From contig NZ_CAMGYZ010000004.1 of assembly GCF_946151055.1 (NCBI RefSeq), forward strand, positions 186,001 through 250,000: a DNA stretch of 64,000 bases. The letters run 5' to 3'. The notes under the pieces were generated by a model that was not told where the DNA came from, searched no databases, and saw only the letters and a list, made by a program, of their open reading frames with translations. A program made the translations under genes and the position numbers. This document shows, piece by piece, positions 9,466 to 18,971 of the stretch; position 1 is the first letter of the stretch, and the number at the start of each line of letters is the position of its first letter. This stretch comes from Bacillus sp. Marseille-Q3570 (GTDB lineage Bacteria > Bacillota > Bacilli > Bacillales > Fictibacillaceae).

Positions 9466-9933
9466 CTATTTCGAGTCCAAACGAAGGTGAAGGTGATACC
9501 GAGGGACTGATATCTGAATGGCATCTTCGAGTTTATCTTTCAACGCTTTACGCTCTTTTTTTGATAAATCCCGAGGAACATTGACATGGACCCAGGCATC
9601 GTTTCCGTTGATCGAAACGAACTGAGCGTTTCGTCCAGATGCATCCTTGACGGCTTGGCGGATTTTGTCCTGATCATCACTGATCGTAAAACGCTTGGAA
9701 GTCAAGTTACGATAGCTGTTCGGATTCTGGTTTGACTCGAAATTATAGCTACGATTCGGTTTCCTATTGGTCGCGTGATAATTGATGATCCCGTGACCTA
9801 CGAGAGGATTTTTATTTTCTTTCGTTTCGTACGCAGACGGCTCTTTGTTTGCAATTTGCTCAGAGGTTGGAGGCTGCATAGGTGAACAAGCACCTAAAAG
9901 GACCGTCGCACTAAGAAAGATCGCTTTTTTCAA
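9466..9933 (-). CDS. Putative sporulation-type lipoprotein (YhcN/YlaJ-like)
   Basis: A 155-residue lipoprotein. Start chosen at TTG 9933, six nt after GGGGGTG; the frame runs 78 codons further upstream but only through a tandem repeat. A short signal peptide (KKAIFLSATVLLGACSP) ends in the lipobox LGAC at about residue 16. Then a low-complexity Asn/Pro-rich middle and a C-terminal region (about 80-155) with alternating short strand and Lys-rich helix (DAWVHVNVPRDLSKKERKALKDKL), which recalls YhcN/YlaJ spore lipoproteins. That family link is tentative; lipoprotein status is firm. Confidence 0.7.
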   Translation of the reverse strand: MKKAIFLSATVLLGACSPMQPPTSEQIANKEPSAYETKENKNPLVGHGIINYHATNRKPNRSYNFESNQNPNSYRNLTSKRFTISDDQDKIRQAVKDASGRNAQFVSINGNDAWVHVNVPRDLSKKERKALKDKLEDAIQISVPRYHLHLRLDSK

Positions 9934-10014
9934 AATAAACACCCCCGTAACCTTAGCATAACCAAATCCAACACGAATAAAGTGGGAATCGGTGGGAATC
10001 CATGCCAATATTCG

Positions 10015-10216
10015 GTGCCTGGCACCATTTTGAATCCCTTCTCCCCAAGGCTTTTGGAAGTGTACCTGGCACCATTTTAAATCCCTTCTCTCCCAAGGGT
10101 TCTGAAGTGTGCCTGGCACCATTTTGAATCCCTTCTCTCCCAAGGGTTCTGGAAGTGTGCCTGGCACCGATCAGAAATGCAGTCATAGCAAGGCTTCTGA
10201 TTGGGTGCCAGGCACA
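10015..10216. repeat. 47-bp tandem repeat with GTGCCTGGCACC palindromes
   Basis: GGCACC recurs at 10021, 10068, 10115 and 10163, giving unit lengths of 47, 47 and 48. Each full unit holds CCTGGCACCATTTT, AATCCCTTCTC and CCAAGG...GAAGTGT. The last copy diverges and is closed by an inverted GGGTGCCAGGCACAC at 10204. This array supplies the false N-terminal extension of the lipoprotein frame and a second overlapping frame. No gene lies between 9934 and 10256. Confidence 0.85.
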
Positions 10217-10256
10217 CAATAAAGGCACGCAATATAAGGTAACAAAATAAATAGAA

Positions 10257-10288
10257 AACCTGAGTGGATTTATTTTTCCACTCAGGTT
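10257..10288 (-). terminator. Terminator of tdk
   Basis: 12-bp perfect stem aacctgagtgga / tccactcaggtt with an 8-nt loop. It is followed on the minus strand by TTCTATTTATTTT, a modest U-tract. Confidence 0.75.
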
Positions 10289-10300
10289 ACCTTTTTATGA

Positions 10301-10921
10301 TTATGCTTTTGTCGGTTGTGGTTGATATTGTGATTTCATCCTGGGATGTTCTGGTACTTCATGGCAATGCCTGCATCGAGGCTCGTACGATTCTGAAGCA
10401 CCGACTAATATGATTGGATCGTTATAGGATGCTGGTTTCCCGTCAATCAGTCGTTGAGTACGGCTTGCTGGACTTCCGCATACCAGGCAAACCGCATGGA
10501 GTTTCGTCACACTCTCAGCCAATGCCATGATTTCGGGAACCTGTCCGAACGGTTCTGCTCTGAAATCCTGATCAAGACCAGCGACGATCACTCGTTTTCC
10601 ATTGTTGGCAAGGAGCTGGATGACTTCGACGATTTTTTCATCAAAGAACTGTACTTCATCGATTGCCACGACTTCTGTATCATACGAAACAAGATTCGAA
10701 ATATCCTCAGATCTCTTGACTGGTACAGCCATCACAGATGTGCCGTTATGGGAAACGACTTCATCTTTGCTGTAACGATCATCCAGTAAAGGCTTGAAAA
10801 CCTGAACTTTTTGTTTACCGAACGTGGCACGTCGAACGCGTCGAATCAATTCCTCTGATTTTCCTGAAAACATACTTCCGCAGATCAGTTCGACCCAACC
10901 ATCCTTCTTCATTACATACAT
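10301..10921 (-). CDS. tdk: Thymidine kinase
   Basis: Phosphorylates thymidine to dTMP in the salvage pathway. The 206-residue type II (TK1-like) enzyme has the P-loop [14 protein letters not shown] (about 16-29), the DEVQFFDE Walker B region (about 89-96), the lasso/substrate region, and zinc-binding Cys pairs CLVCGSPA and CRHCHE. Start ATG 10921 has AAAAGGGAG upstream; ATG three codons downstream is possible. It precedes its own terminator and follows rpmE in map order as in B. subtilis. Confidence 0.96.
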   Translation of the reverse strand: MYVMKKDGWVELICGSMFSGKSEELIRRVRRATFGKQKVQVFKPLLDDRYSKDEVVSHNGTSVMAVPVKRSEDISNLVSYDTEVVAIDEVQFFDEKIVEVIQLLANNGKRVIVAGLDQDFRAEPFGQVPEIMALAESVTKLHAVCLVCGSPASRTQRLIDGKPASYNDPIILVGASESYEPRCRHCHEVPEHPRMKSQYQPQPTKA

Positions 10922-11035
10922 GCCCGTCTCTCCCTTTTAATCCTTATTAAAAACACGATTTATGATTTCTATTATGTATTCTTTTCTAATGATAACAAAT
11001 CATAAGCATGATGGACGAATTTATTTTCCGACCCT

Positions 11036-11090
11036 CGATAAAAGCCAAAACCAAGTCTTGGCGTAGCCCTTAAGCCATAATACCCTGTTA
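11036..11090. repeat. GCCAAGCC-family dispersed repeat, partial copy
   Basis: Contains GCCAAAACCAAGTCTTGGCG then GTAGCCCTTAAGCC..AATACC, matching the GCCAAGCCTTGGTGTAGGCTGAGCC...CTTATACC frame of the copy at 22233. Lies in the tdk-rpmE gap. Confidence 0.45.
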
Positions 11091-11124
11091 GAATAAAAAG
11101 ATTTATTTTTTCAAAAAGAAGTAA

Positions 11125-11158
11125 AAAACAGGCAGAAGGGCGTTCCCCTGCCTGTTTT
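11125..11158 (-). terminator. Terminator of rpmE
   Basis: 11-bp perfect stem aaaacaggcag / ctgcctgtttt, starting 6 nt past the rpmE stop and followed by a T-run on the minus strand. Confidence 0.9.
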
Positions 11159-11164
11159 AAGACC

Positions 11165-11365
11165 TTATTTAAGGTTGTATTTTTTCTTAAAGCGATCAAC
11201 ACGTCCACCTGCGTCAGCAAACTTCTGACGGCCTGTGTAGAACGGATGACATTCAGAACAAATTTCAACGCGAATATCTTCTTTTACTGAACCTGTTTCA
11301 AATTCATTTCCACAAGCACAAGTAACTTTCGCTGTTTTGTAATTTGGATGGATTGCTTGTTTCAT
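11165..11365 (-). CDS. rpmE: 50S ribosomal protein L31, zinc-binding type
   Basis: Small-protein component of the large ribosomal subunit. The 66 residues start [16 protein letters not shown]. Four Cys, the pair CAC (16, 18) and CSEC (37, 40), form the zinc site, so this is the C+ form rather than the zinc-free YtiA paralogue. AAGGAGAT sits 7 nt before ATG 11365; the longer open frame upstream is not part of the family. A strong terminator follows. It lies downstream of rho, as in B. subtilis. Confidence 0.96.
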   Translation of the reverse strand: MKQAIHPNYKTAKVTCACGNEFETGSVKEDIRVEICSECHPFYTGRQKFADAGGRVDRFKKKYNLK

Positions 11366-11458
11366 CCTATTCATCTCCTTCTGCCCTGAACCCTTGAGGA
11401 ACAGAGTTATTTGCACACATGAGGTAGTATACCAATTTTTCAAACAGATTTCAACAAT

Positions 11459-12739
11459 CTATTTGACGGTCATTTTCTTACCTTGGCCGGACCGCTCTTT
11501 CTCGAACATGTGGAAAAACTCCTCGTTCGTCTTCGTTTTCTTGATACGTCTCATGAAGTGTTCGACGAAATCATAGGAATCGTCCATCGTCTTCCGGATC
11601 GCCCAAAGGTGCTCAAGATGCTCTTTGGCAATAAGCATTTCTTCTTTCCGTGTACCGGAACGGCGGATATCGATTGCAGGGAAAATCCTGCGTTCTGCAA
11701 GTTTCCGATCGAGATGAAGCTCCATGTTACCAGTCCCTTTGAATTCTTCATAAATGACGTCGTCCATACGAGAACCTGTTTCGACAAGTGCAGTTGCCAA
11801 AATTGTCAGGCTTCCGCCGTCCTCGATGTTACGCGCGGCACCAAAAAATCGCTTCGGCTTATGGAAAGCGGCTGGATCGATACCACCGGACAATGTCCTT
11901 CCGCTTGGCGGGATGACAAGGTTGTAAGCTCGCGCCAGGCGAGTGATACTGTCCATCAAAATGACGACATCCTTCTTATGTTCAACAAGTCTCATCGCCC
12001 GTTCGAGAACAAGCTCAGCAACCTTGATATGGTTTTCAGGGACTTCGTCAAACGTCGAACTGACGACATCTCCTTGGACGGAGCGTTCAATGTCCGTCAC
12101 TTCTTCCGGACGTTCATCAATCAATAGTACGATCAATTCAGCATCAGGATGATTCGTTGTAACGCTATGTGCAATCTCTTTTAAAAGGGTCGTCTTACCA
12201 GCTTTAGGTGGTGCGACAATCAAACCACGCTGACCAAAACCGACTGGAGAAATCATATCCATGACCCGTGTCGAGATATTTCTTGCTGAGGTTTCCAGCG
12301 TCATCTTATCTTCAGGATACAAAGGCGTCAAAGCAGGAAAATGGACACGTTCCTTCGCTGTATCTGGATCTTCACCATTTACAGCAGCAACGTGTAACAG
12401 CCCGTAATAACGCTCGTTTTCTTTTGGAGGACGTACCTTACCAGAAACCTTGTCCCCATTTCTTAAATCGAACCGGCGGATTTGAGATGCTGAAATGTAG
12501 ATATCTTCAGAGCTTGGAGAGTAATTGATCGGTCGTAAAAACCCAAAACCTTCTGTTGGTATGACTTCCAAAATACCTTCCATGAACGAAAGATCCTCTT
12601 TTTCAGCTTGCGCTTTCAAAATCGCAAAAATCAATTCCCTTTTGGTCAACTTGCTATAGTATGAAATCTTCAGCTCTTTGGCTCGTTCATACAAATCCTT
12701 GAGTTTCATATTTTCTAATTGTGCTAAATTTAACGACAT
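11459..12739 (-). CDS. rho: Transcription termination factor Rho
   Basis: Hexameric RNA-dependent ATPase that terminates transcription. The 426 residues comprise an N-terminal Rho_N helical domain ([30 protein letters not shown]), the cold-shock-like primary RNA-binding domain ([23 protein letters not shown] split over about 57-80), the P-loop [15 protein letters not shown], Walker [16 protein letters not shown], and the R-loop/Q-loop region with the arginine finger. No insert in the N-terminal domain, unlike Actinobacteria. The ribosome-binding site is weak (GAGTGGTG). Bacillus Rho is non-essential. Confidence 0.97.
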   Translation of the reverse strand: MSLNLAQLENMKLKDLYERAKELKISYYSKLTKRELIFAILKAQAEKEDLSFMEGILEVIPTEGFGFLRPINYSPSSEDIYISASQIRRFDLRNGDKVSGKVRPPKENERYYGLLHVAAVNGEDPDTAKERVHFPALTPLYPEDKMTLETSARNISTRVMDMISPVGFGQRGLIVAPPKAGKTTLLKEIAHSVTTNHPDAELIVLLIDERPEEVTDIERSVQGDVVSSTFDEVPENHIKVAELVLERAMRLVEHKKDVVILMDSITRLARAYNLVIPPSGRTLSGGIDPAAFHKPKRFFGAARNIEDGGSLTILATALVETGSRMDDVIYEEFKGTGNMELHLDRKLAERRIFPAIDIRRSGTRKEEMLIAKEHLEHLWAIRKTMDDSYDFVEHFMRRIKKTKTNEEFFHMFEKERSGQGKKMTVK

Positions 12740-12950
12740 AGTACACCACTCTTCACACTTATTTAAATGATATAGATTTAGGCAGGAATAAGACCTGTGA
12801 AAGATAGTAAATTAATTTGAGTTGTTTTGGAACATTCTCTAATGACATGGAAGGTTTTACAGAAGTGTTGTAAAAGAAGTATGTTGATGAAGCAAAAAAT
12901 CAATAGATACATATATTCTACCCAAATATGACCCCAATAATCAAGAGAAT

Positions 12951-12980
12951 CACAATGCTGTCAGTTCAAACAGCATTGTG
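12951..12980 (-). terminator. Hairpin after glpX
   Basis: 11-bp perfect stem cacaatgctgt / acagcattgtg, 12 nt after the glpX stop. It lacks a clean U-tract on the minus strand (ATTCTCTTGATT), so termination efficiency is uncertain. The remainder of the 12740-12950 gap shows nothing recognisable. Confidence 0.6.
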
Positions 12981-12991
12981 TCTTGAAATAA

Positions 12992-13960
12992 TCAGGGCTT
13001 GATCACTAGATTCGGCTTCTTTTTCAAGCTGTGCTTTCCATCGATAAAACGGACTGTTCCAGACTTCGCTCTCATGACCACAGACTGTGTCGTACCAACA
13101 GTGCCCTTGAACCGGACACCTTTCAGCAATTCACCGTCTGTCACACCTGTTGCAGCAAAAATCGCATCATCACCTTTTACGATATCATCCATACGGAGAA
13201 CTCGGTGGATGTCTTCAATCCCCATCTTTTTGCAACGGGCAAGCTCTTCATCTGTATGTGGAAGAAGTTTCCCTTGAAGCTCTCCTCCAAGGCATTTAAG
13301 CGCGACAGCTGCCAGCACACCTTCTGGCGCACCCCCGCTGCCCAGCAAAATATCCACACCTGTATCATCAAAAGCGGTATTGATCGCTGCAGCAACATCT
13401 CCATCCTGGATAAGCTTGATCCGGGCTCCCGCATCACGGACTTCTTGAATCAGCTTTTCGTGGCGTTCCCGATTCAAAATGACTGCAACGATATCTTCGA
13501 TGTCTTTATTTTTAGCCTTGGCAACTGCTTGAAGATTGTCCGCCACCGAAGCGTCGATATCAACCATACCCACCGCTTCAGGGCCTACAGCGATTTTATC
13601 CATATACATATCTGGTGCATGCAGCAGATTCCCATGATCAGCAATCGCAAGGACTGCTAGTGCATTCCAGGTTCCATTCGCAACAATATTCGTGCCTTCC
13701 AGGGGGTCAACTGCCACATCGACACGCGGTCCGTAACCCGTACCCAGCTTCTCTCCGATATAAAGCATAGGCGCTTCGTCCATTTCTCCCTCTCCAATGA
13801 CGACCGTACCTTTCATTGGAACCGTATCGAACACATCACGCATTGCCGAAGTCGCAGCATCGTCCGCTTCTTCTTTCCGACCTCTTCCCATCCAACGGGC
13901 AGATGCAAGTGCAGCTGCTTCCGTCACACGGACAAGTTCCATGGATAAACTTCTCTCCAT
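12992..13960 (-). CDS. glpX: Class II fructose-1,6-bisphosphatase
   Basis: Dephosphorylates fructose-1,6-bisphosphate in gluconeogenesis. The 322-residue protein is of the GlpX family: [20 protein letters not shown] start, metal/phosphate site [13 protein letters not shown] (about 55-67), DPLEGTN (about 87-93), and [12 protein letters not shown] (about 188-199). Order with tal and fbaA makes a sugar-phosphate cluster: glpX, murA2, tal, fbaA. The start has GGGGGAGAAAGG upstream. In B. subtilis the orthologue is YwjI. Confidence 0.95.
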   Translation of the reverse strand: MERSLSMELVRVTEAAALASARWMGRGRKEEADDAATSAMRDVFDTVPMKGTVVIGEGEMDEAPMLYIGEKLGTGYGPRVDVAVDPLEGTNIVANGTWNALAVLAIADHGNLLHAPDMYMDKIAVGPEAVGMVDIDASVADNLQAVAKAKNKDIEDIVAVILNRERHEKLIQEVRDAGARIKLIQDGDVAAAINTAFDDTGVDILLGSGGAPEGVLAAVALKCLGGELQGKLLPHTDEELARCKKMGIEDIHRVLRMDDIVKGDDAIFAATGVTDGELLKGVRFKGTVGTTQSVVMRAKSGTVRFIDGKHSLKKKPNLVIKP

Positions 13961-14059
13961 AACCTTTCTCCCCCTATAAAAGCTATTTGAAAAGGCTCTA
14001 TCATACTTGAAAATAGTTTTTTACAAAAGTCAAAGCCTTTGAATAAACAGTTCAATCTT

Positions 14060-14160
14060 AAGTTGATGAGTAACGACTGCCTAAAACCGTCACGTCGTGT
14101 GACAACGGCAGTACTAGAACGTCCTGTTCGTCGAAAATCCGACGTTTATCATTCGTTGAC
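14060..14160. repeat. Nested hairpin repeat in the murA2-glpX gap
   Basis: GACTGCC ... GTCAC-gtcgt-GTGAC ... GGCAGT forms a nested hairpin, followed by AGAACGTCCTGTTC and CGAAAATCCGACG. The ACGTCCTGT block resembles short intergenic repeats common in Bacillus. It lies directly downstream of murA2 on the minus strand and could end its transcript. Confidence 0.45.
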
Positions 14161-14163
14161 CGA

Positions 14164-15450
14164 CTACGATTGATTGACCTCATCCAACTCTTCAATATCA
14201 AAATTCTCACGCCATACTTTTGCACCTAGCCCTTTGAGCTTTTCGACCAGATTCTCATACCCTCGATCCACATGCTCGAGATTCGAGATTTCTGTAACAC
14301 CTTTTGCCATCAAACCAGCTACAATGAGCGATGCCCCAGCGCGCAGGTCAGAAGCTTTCACTTTTGCGCCTTCGAGCGATGTCGGTCCGTTTATGATCGC
14401 CGACCGGCCTTCAACTTTTACGTTGGCGCCCATCCGTCTCAGCTCGTCGATATGTTTAAAACGTGAGCTATATATTGTATCGGTTACTATACTCGTTCCT
14501 TCAGTGCTTGTTAATAATGCAGTGAAAGGCTGTTGCAAATCGGTAGCAAAGCCCGGATAGACAAGCGTCTTGATATCTACGCTGTTCAGTGTGCTGCCGC
14601 GGCGTACGAAAACCGTGTCATCAGCTTGTTCGATATGGACACCCATCTCCCGCAACTTCGCAATCAATGACTCCAGGTGAAGCGGGATGACGTTATCAAT
14701 CGTGACTCCGTTCCCCATCGCAGCTGCCATGATCATGTAAGTCCCAGCTTCTATTCTGTCAGGGATGATCGAATGGCGACAGCCGTGCAAGGAATCAACA
14801 CCATCGATCCGGATGACATCCGTTCCGGCACCTTTGATTTTTGCACCCATGCTGGAAAGTAGTGTAGCGACATCAATGATTTCAGGTTCTTTAGCCGCAT
14901 TTTCAATGATTGTCCTGCCTTTCGCACGAACAGCAGCAAGCATGATGTTAATCGTCGCACCAACACTTACAACATCCAGATAGATGCGGGCGCCGACGAG
15001 TTCATCTGCACGCAAATAAATCGCACCCTGTTCATTTGTTACTCTTGCGCCGAGTGCTTGAAAACCTTTTATATGTTGATCAATCGGACGAGGGCCCAGG
15101 TTACACCCACCAGGGAGTCCGATGACTGCTTTTTTGAATCGTCCAAGCATCGCACCCATCAAATAATAGGATGCTCTCAGCTTTTTCACTTTCCCATTCG
15201 GAAGTGGCATGGAAATCATGTTTTCAGGATGTACAGTAAGGGTGTTATCTTCTAAGTGCACTTCCCCACCGATGTCTTCTAATAAGTCGCGTAAGATGCC
15301 CACATCCGAGATGCTTGGGAGATGGTCGATCGTAACAGTCGAATCAGCTAGAATAGCAGCAGGTATCAATGCAACCGCACTGTTCTTCGCGCCGCTGATC
15401 TGAACCGTACCTTCTAGGGGATGTCCTCCCTCGATCATTAATTTCTCCAT
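14164..15450 (-). CDS. murAB: UDP-N-acetylglucosamine 1-carboxyvinyltransferase (second MurA)
   Basis: First committed step of peptidoglycan synthesis: transfers enolpyruvate from PEP to UDP-GlcNAc. 428 residues from [24 protein letters not shown]; the extra 24 codons upstream, Arg-rich, are outside the family. The catalytic Cys, the fosfomycin target, is in [18 protein letters not shown] at about residue 117. Position between glpX and tal corresponds to murAB (murZ) rather than murAA, which lies elsewhere in B. subtilis. The C-terminus is slightly extended and acidic ([13 protein letters not shown]). Confidence 0.94.
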   Translation of the reverse strand: MEKLMIEGGHPLEGTVQISGAKNSAVALIPAAILADSTVTIDHLPSISDVGILRDLLEDIGGEVHLEDNTLTVHPENMISMPLPNGKVKKLRASYYLMGAMLGRFKKAVIGLPGGCNLGPRPIDQHIKGFQALGARVTNEQGAIYLRADELVGARIYLDVVSVGATINIMLAAVRAKGRTIIENAAKEPEIIDVATLLSSMGAKIKGAGTDVIRIDGVDSLHGCRHSIIPDRIEAGTYMIMAAAMGNGVTIDNVIPLHLESLIAKLREMGVHIEQADDTVFVRRGSTLNSVDIKTLVYPGFATDLQQPFTALLTSTEGTSIVTDTIYSSRFKHIDELRRMGANVKVEGRSAIINGPTSLEGAKVKASDLRAGASLIVAGLMAKGVTEISNLEHVDRGYENLVEKLKGLGAKVWRENFDIEELDEVNQS

Positions 15451-15578
15451 TGCTTTCTCCCTTCTTCGCCTTCTGAAAAATAAAATCAAGAAGTCAGAAA
15501 CTGTTATCGTTAGTGTAAGCAAAAAATCTATTTTTATCCAATATTTTCCGTATTGGTTTATGTCCGAATTGTTAAAAT

Positions 15579-16229
15579 TCAGCTTTTATTTTGACTGTTG
15601 TTCCAATCTGACAAAAACTTTTCTATTCCCTGGTCCGTCAATGGATGATTCATCAATTGGGATAAGACCTTTGATGGGATGGTTGCGATATGAGCGCCTC
15701 TGAGTGCCGCTTCCGTCACATGGATCGGATTACGGATAGACGCTGCTATGATTTGTGATTCGATTTTATGGACATTGAAGATTTCCGCGATTTCCGAGAT
15801 CAGCGATAAACCATCCTGTCCTATGTCATCTAATCTACCTAAAAATGGAGACACATAAGTAGCTCCAGCACGTGCAGCCAGTAGTGCCTGGTTCGCAGAG
15901 AAAATCAACGTGACGTTCGTTTTGATGCCTAACTCAGTGAACGTTTTAACCGCTTTCAATCCATCTTTTGTCATTGGTACTTTGACTGTGATGTTAGGTG
16001 CGATCGCTGCTAGCTCTTTCCCCTCTTCAACCATTTCATCATAAGTCAATCCGATTACTTCTGCACTGACAGATTCTGATACGAGCGATGTGATTTCCCT
16101 CAAGCGATCGTGAAAATCGGCACCTTCTTTAGCGATTAATGATGGATTCGTCGTCACTCCACCCAGGATTCCAAGCTCATGTACTTCGCGAATTTCATCA
16201 ATATTCGCAGAATCAATAAAGAATTTCAT
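15579..16229 (-). CDS. tal: Transaldolase, short (TalC/MipB-like) type
   Basis: Moves a dihydroxyacetone unit between sugar phosphates in the non-oxidative pentose phosphate pathway. 216 residues starting [20 protein letters not shown], with the Schiff-base Lys in [11 protein letters not shown] (about 86), then [26 protein letters not shown] and the [11 protein letters not shown] phosphate-binding block. ATG 16229 is 11 nt past AAGGAG; a GTG four codons upstream is too close to that site. It belongs to the F6P aldolase/transaldolase superfamily; Bacillus members act as transaldolases. Confidence 0.93.
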   Translation of the reverse strand: MKFFIDSANIDEIREVHELGILGGVTTNPSLIAKEGADFHDRLREITSLVSESVSAEVIGLTYDEMVEEGKELAAIAPNITVKVPMTKDGLKAVKTFTELGIKTNVTLIFSANQALLAARAGATYVSPFLGRLDDIGQDGLSLISEIAEIFNVHKIESQIIAASIRNPIHVTEAALRGAHIATIPSKVLSQLMNHPLTDQGIEKFLSDWNNSQNKS

Positions 16230-16334
16230 AGGATGTATCACTCCTTATGTCTATAAAACTTTCGTTCATGCATCTGAAAATTAGTGGGTTTTGTTTTCTA
16301 GTGAGGGAAGGTCCAACCAATGTTTTAAGAGGTT

Positions 16335-16490
16335 GACCCATGGATGTCTGACACCGCCATCCCTTTACAACCGAGCTTCAATGAATCAGACTCCTCTATT
16401 TTAACATCAATTTGTTTTAAGATGTTGGTTTTGGAGGTTTCTGACTATTTGTGAAGCCGTTGGGCTGGAGGTGTCTGACAATTGTTACGT
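16335..16490. repeat. GTGTCTGAC motif cluster in the fbaA-tal gap
   Basis: TGGATGTCTGACACCGCCAT (16340), TGGAGGTTTCTGACTATT (16432) and TGGAGGTGTCTGACAATTG (16467) share a TGGAKGTNTCTGAC core. The first also forms a ggatg...catcc inverted pair. The 300-nt gap has no gene. Confidence 0.5.
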
Positions 16491-16529
16491 GAGTCAACCC
16501 CTTAGTCATCAGTCTATCGTCATTTCAAT

Positions 16530-17393
16530 TTATGCTTTGTTTGAAGAACCGAATTCACGCATTTTACCTTTTACCGTTTCCTTGATTGCATCGCGTGCAG
16601 GTCCCAGGTATTTACGAGGGTCATACAATTCTGGTTTTTCAGCCAATACTTCACGTACTGCTTTTGAAGCTGAGAGTTGGCTTTCAGTGTTGACGTTGAT
16701 CTTTGCGTGTCCGAAAGAGATCGCCTTCTTGACATCAGCTGTCGGAATACCTGTTCCTCCGTGAAGAACAAGTGGTACACCTGTCAATTCACTGATTTCC
16801 TTCATACGATCGAATCCAAGGTTCGGCTCTCCTTTATAAGGGCCGTGAACAGATCCTAATGCTGGTGCGAAACAATCGACTCCTGTTTCACGGATAAGCT
16901 GGTCACATTCAGCTGGGATAGCGTATGCTGCTTCAGCATCGTCAACGATCAAGTCATCTTCCTGTCCACCGATACGTCCAAGTTCTGCTTCTACAGAAAC
17001 ACCAACAGCATGGGCAACCTCAACGACTTTTTTCGTTAGAGCGATGTTTTCTTCAAGCGGATGGTGAGATCCGTCGATCATGACAGAAGTGAATCCTGCA
17101 TGAATTGCTTCAACACATTTTTCGAAGCTTGAACCGTGGTCAAGATGGATCGCTACAGGAACAGTTACATTATATTCTTCCATCAAGGATTCAACGAGAT
17201 TGACAACCGTCTTGAATCCACCCATGTAACGGGCAGCACCTTCTGAAACACCACAGATAAGAGGAGATTTTTCCTCTTCAGCAGCCTGAAGAATTGCTTG
17301 GGTAAACTCCAGGTTGTTCAGGTTGTATTGTCCTACTGCATATCCTTCTGCTTTTGCTTTTTCGAGCATTTCCTTCATTGAAACTAAAGGCAT
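16530..17393 (-). CDS. fbaA: Class II fructose-bisphosphate aldolase
   Basis: Zinc enzyme that interconverts fructose-1,6-bisphosphate with glyceraldehyde-3-phosphate and DHAP in glycolysis. 287 residues from [20 protein letters not shown]. The catalytic Asp and zinc His are in [12 protein letters not shown] (about 80-91), further zinc ligands in [11 protein letters not shown] and [10 protein letters not shown], and the cation/phosphate loop in [13 protein letters not shown] lies upstream of ATG 17393. It follows spo0F in the same direction, the same order as in B. subtilis. Confidence 0.96.
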   Translation of the reverse strand: MPLVSMKEMLEKAKAEGYAVGQYNLNNLEFTQAILQAAEEEKSPLICGVSEGAARYMGGFKTVVNLVESLMEEYNVTVPVAIHLDHGSSFEKCVEAIHAGFTSVMIDGSHHPLEENIALTKKVVEVAHAVGVSVEAELGRIGGQEDDLIVDDAEAAYAIPAECDQLIRETGVDCFAPALGSVHGPYKGEPNLGFDRMKEISELTGVPLVLHGGTGIPTADVKKAISFGHAKINVNTESQLSASKAVREVLAEKPELYDPRKYLGPARDAIKETVKGKMREFGSSNKA

Positions 17394-17564
17394 AGATAAT
17401 TTCCTCCTTGTAGGCATCGAGCACCATAATTTTCAGTATAAGTATTCGTTCAAACAGCAGGCTGAATGCCCTTTGAACTTCATTTAAATAAAGCCGCTTG
17501 CGCAATACATATAACCACAATAAAAACAATTATAGCATATCAATTTTGAACAGAATCCGCAATC

Positions 17565-17697
17565 GATAAAGCAAATAGGGTTGTCCGAAAGTTCTTTTTC
17601 TCCGGCAAAAATACATACCATCCCCGATGGTGGCTTTATGTACGAATGCTGTGCTGGAGGTTATACCTTTCAAAGACAACCCTTATTATTTGCTTAT
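17565..17697. other. Long structured inverted repeat in the spo0F-fbaA gap
   Basis: Outer arms GCAAATAGGGTTGTC (from 17571) and GACAACCCTTATTATTTGC (to 17693) pair over about 15 bp with a bulge and enclose a second pair, CTCC / GGAG, and an inner hairpin ACCATC-ccc-GATGGT flanked by TACAT / ATGTA. It starts ten bases past the spo0F stop, so in the minus-strand transcript it would be the spo0F 3' region. The T-run is internal rather than after the hairpin. It could be a terminator or structured 3' RNA. There is no gene between 17394 and 17707. Confidence 0.5.
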
Positions 17698-17707
17698 GTT
17701 TTAACGA

Positions 17708-18076
17708 TTATGAACGTATTGGTAAATGTTTCTTAACGACTTCGCGGATTTCGTCGATGTCGAATGGTTTCGCGAAATGAGTGATAGCTCCTAAATCCAT
17801 AGCTTCATGAATCATATCGAGTTCGCCATAGGCTGTCATGATGATGACACCTACACTCTGGTCGACCTTCTTTACACGACGTAAGATTTCCAGTCCATCC
17901 ATACCCGGGATTTTCATATCAAGGATCAAGAGATCAGGCTTTTCATTTTCAACGATGGACAGTGCTTGAACACCATTTGCCGCTTGAAAGGTCTGATATC
18001 CTTCTTTTTTGAAAATCTCATTTAACAGGATTCGGATTCCATACTGGTCGTCAACAATAAGTATTTTGCCTTTCAT
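17708..18076 (-). CDS. spo0F: Sporulation initiation phosphotransferase Spo0F
   Basis: Single-domain response regulator that takes phosphate from sporulation kinases and passes it to Spo0B. 122 residues, receiver domain only. Acidic pocket DD at 9-10, phospho-acceptor D53 in [12 protein letters not shown] (D54 in B. subtilis, which has one more N-terminal residue), switch Thr in [11 protein letters not shown] and Lys in [13 protein letters not shown]. These segments are nearly identical to the B. subtilis protein. No DNA-binding domain. Two multi-PAS kinases in the same window are plausible donors. Confidence 0.97.
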   Translation of the reverse strand: MKGKILIVDDQYGIRILLNEIFKKEGYQTFQAANGVQALSIVENEKPDLLILDMKIPGMDGLEILRRVKKVDQSVGVIIMTAYGELDMIHEAMDLGAITHFAKPFDIDEIREVVKKHLPIRS

Positions 18077-18137
18077 ACCTTATCCCACCCTAGTTTCCAT
18101 GTTGTTGTAAATTTCCCACACCACTATCTCTTAACAT

Positions 18138-18165
18138 ATTTCGATTAATATTTTAAAATTCCTTC
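18138..18165 (-). promoter_or_regulatory. Candidate sigma-H promoter of spo0F
   Basis: On the minus strand GAAGGAATT (18157-18165) matches the sigma-H -35 pattern RWAGGAWWT, and 13 nt further CGAAA (from 18143) approximates HGAAT with one mismatch. It is about 60 nt upstream of the start codon. spo0F has a sigma-H promoter in B. subtilis. The adjacent region is very AT-rich. Confidence 0.4.
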
Positions 18166-18239
18166 TCCCTCGTCAAAATCTACCATTTAATTTATTATCT
18201 TAATTTAATTTTATATTTTATTTTTGTAGTTATTACAAG

Positions 18240-18360
18240 AAAATTTTTCAGTGAATGAACGACACTCATTCGGGAAGTGGGATCCATGCGGAACCCGGCT
18301 CGAAGTACGAGTCAGAAGGCTTCCGGATTGGCCACGTTAAAGGGAGGGAATTTCGAAAAA
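18240..18360. other. Gap between spo0F and ywjG, decayed repeat
   Basis: Contains TTCGGGAAGTGGGATCCATG and GGAACCCGGCTCGAAGTACG, GC-rich compared with flanks and without a coding frame. It may be a decayed copy of a dispersed intergenic repeat; there is no second copy in the window close enough to prove it. Confidence 0.25.
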
Positions 18361-18449
18361 ATTAGATTTAACAAGAGCAAAGCCTATTTTAAAAGAATGA
18401 ATTCGTTATACTGAGGGTATGAATACTAACGTTCAGAGAGGTGATTTGG

Positions 18450-18971
18450 ATGCTGAAAATATTCACGACACAGCTGTCCGGTGTTTTTAAAAAAATAGAA
18501 GAACAAGAAGACGAAGCAATTGAAGACTGCTCCCGGTTGTTAGCCCAGACTATCACCGGAAATGGCACGATTCACATAAAAGGTATCGGCGAACTCGAGG
18601 GCATCCCCTCTGCTATTATGGATAGCAACGAAAGCATTCCCGCGTGTGCGCCATATGGTGAAAGTGTAGTCGAATCTGGGGATTGTATTTTGGCGTTTGC
18701 CAATAATACACGGAACATAGAGCTGGAAAAATTGATCACGCAAGCGGAATCAGAAGGTATATCTGTGGTGAGTGTCGCTGCAGTCGAAAAAGGAGATGAA
18801 CCGATTCCAAATGAAGAATTTCATATTGATACAAAATTATCGATGCCATTAGTCCCCGGTGAAGATGGAGAACGGATCGGCTATCCTGTCTTTATGTTGG
18901 CCTTATTTGTCTTCTATGCACTTTACTTCAATACGAATGAAATGCTTACGGAATACGACAGAGAATTTTAA
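18450..18971 (+). CDS. ywjG: DUF2529 protein YwjG
   Basis: A 173-residue protein of unknown function, conserved in Bacillaceae next to spo0F and pyrG. It starts MLKIFTTQLSGVFKKIEEQE; GTG 18441 is three codons upstream, but AGAGAGGTGA favours ATG 18450. The fold suggested by GNGTIHIKGIGELEGIP, DCILAFANNTRNIE and EGISVVSVAAVEKGD is SIS-like (sugar isomerase type), as in DUF2529, with no clear catalytic residues. It ends in a hydrophobic segment FMLALFVFYALYFNTNEM. Divergent from spo0F, convergent with pyrG. Confidence 0.85.
   Translation: MLKIFTTQLSGVFKKIEEQEDEAIEDCSRLLAQTITGNGTIHIKGIGELEGIPSAIMDSNESIPACAPYGESVVESGDCILAFANNTRNIELEKLITQAESEGISVVSVAAVEKGDEPIPNEEFHIDTKLSMPLVPGEDGERIGYPVFMLALFVFYALYFNTNEMLTEYDREF

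Noticed and set aside
10972-11268. 98-codon frame on the minus strand across the rpmE terminator
   Set aside because: Overlaps rpmE out of frame and contains its terminator and a dispersed repeat.
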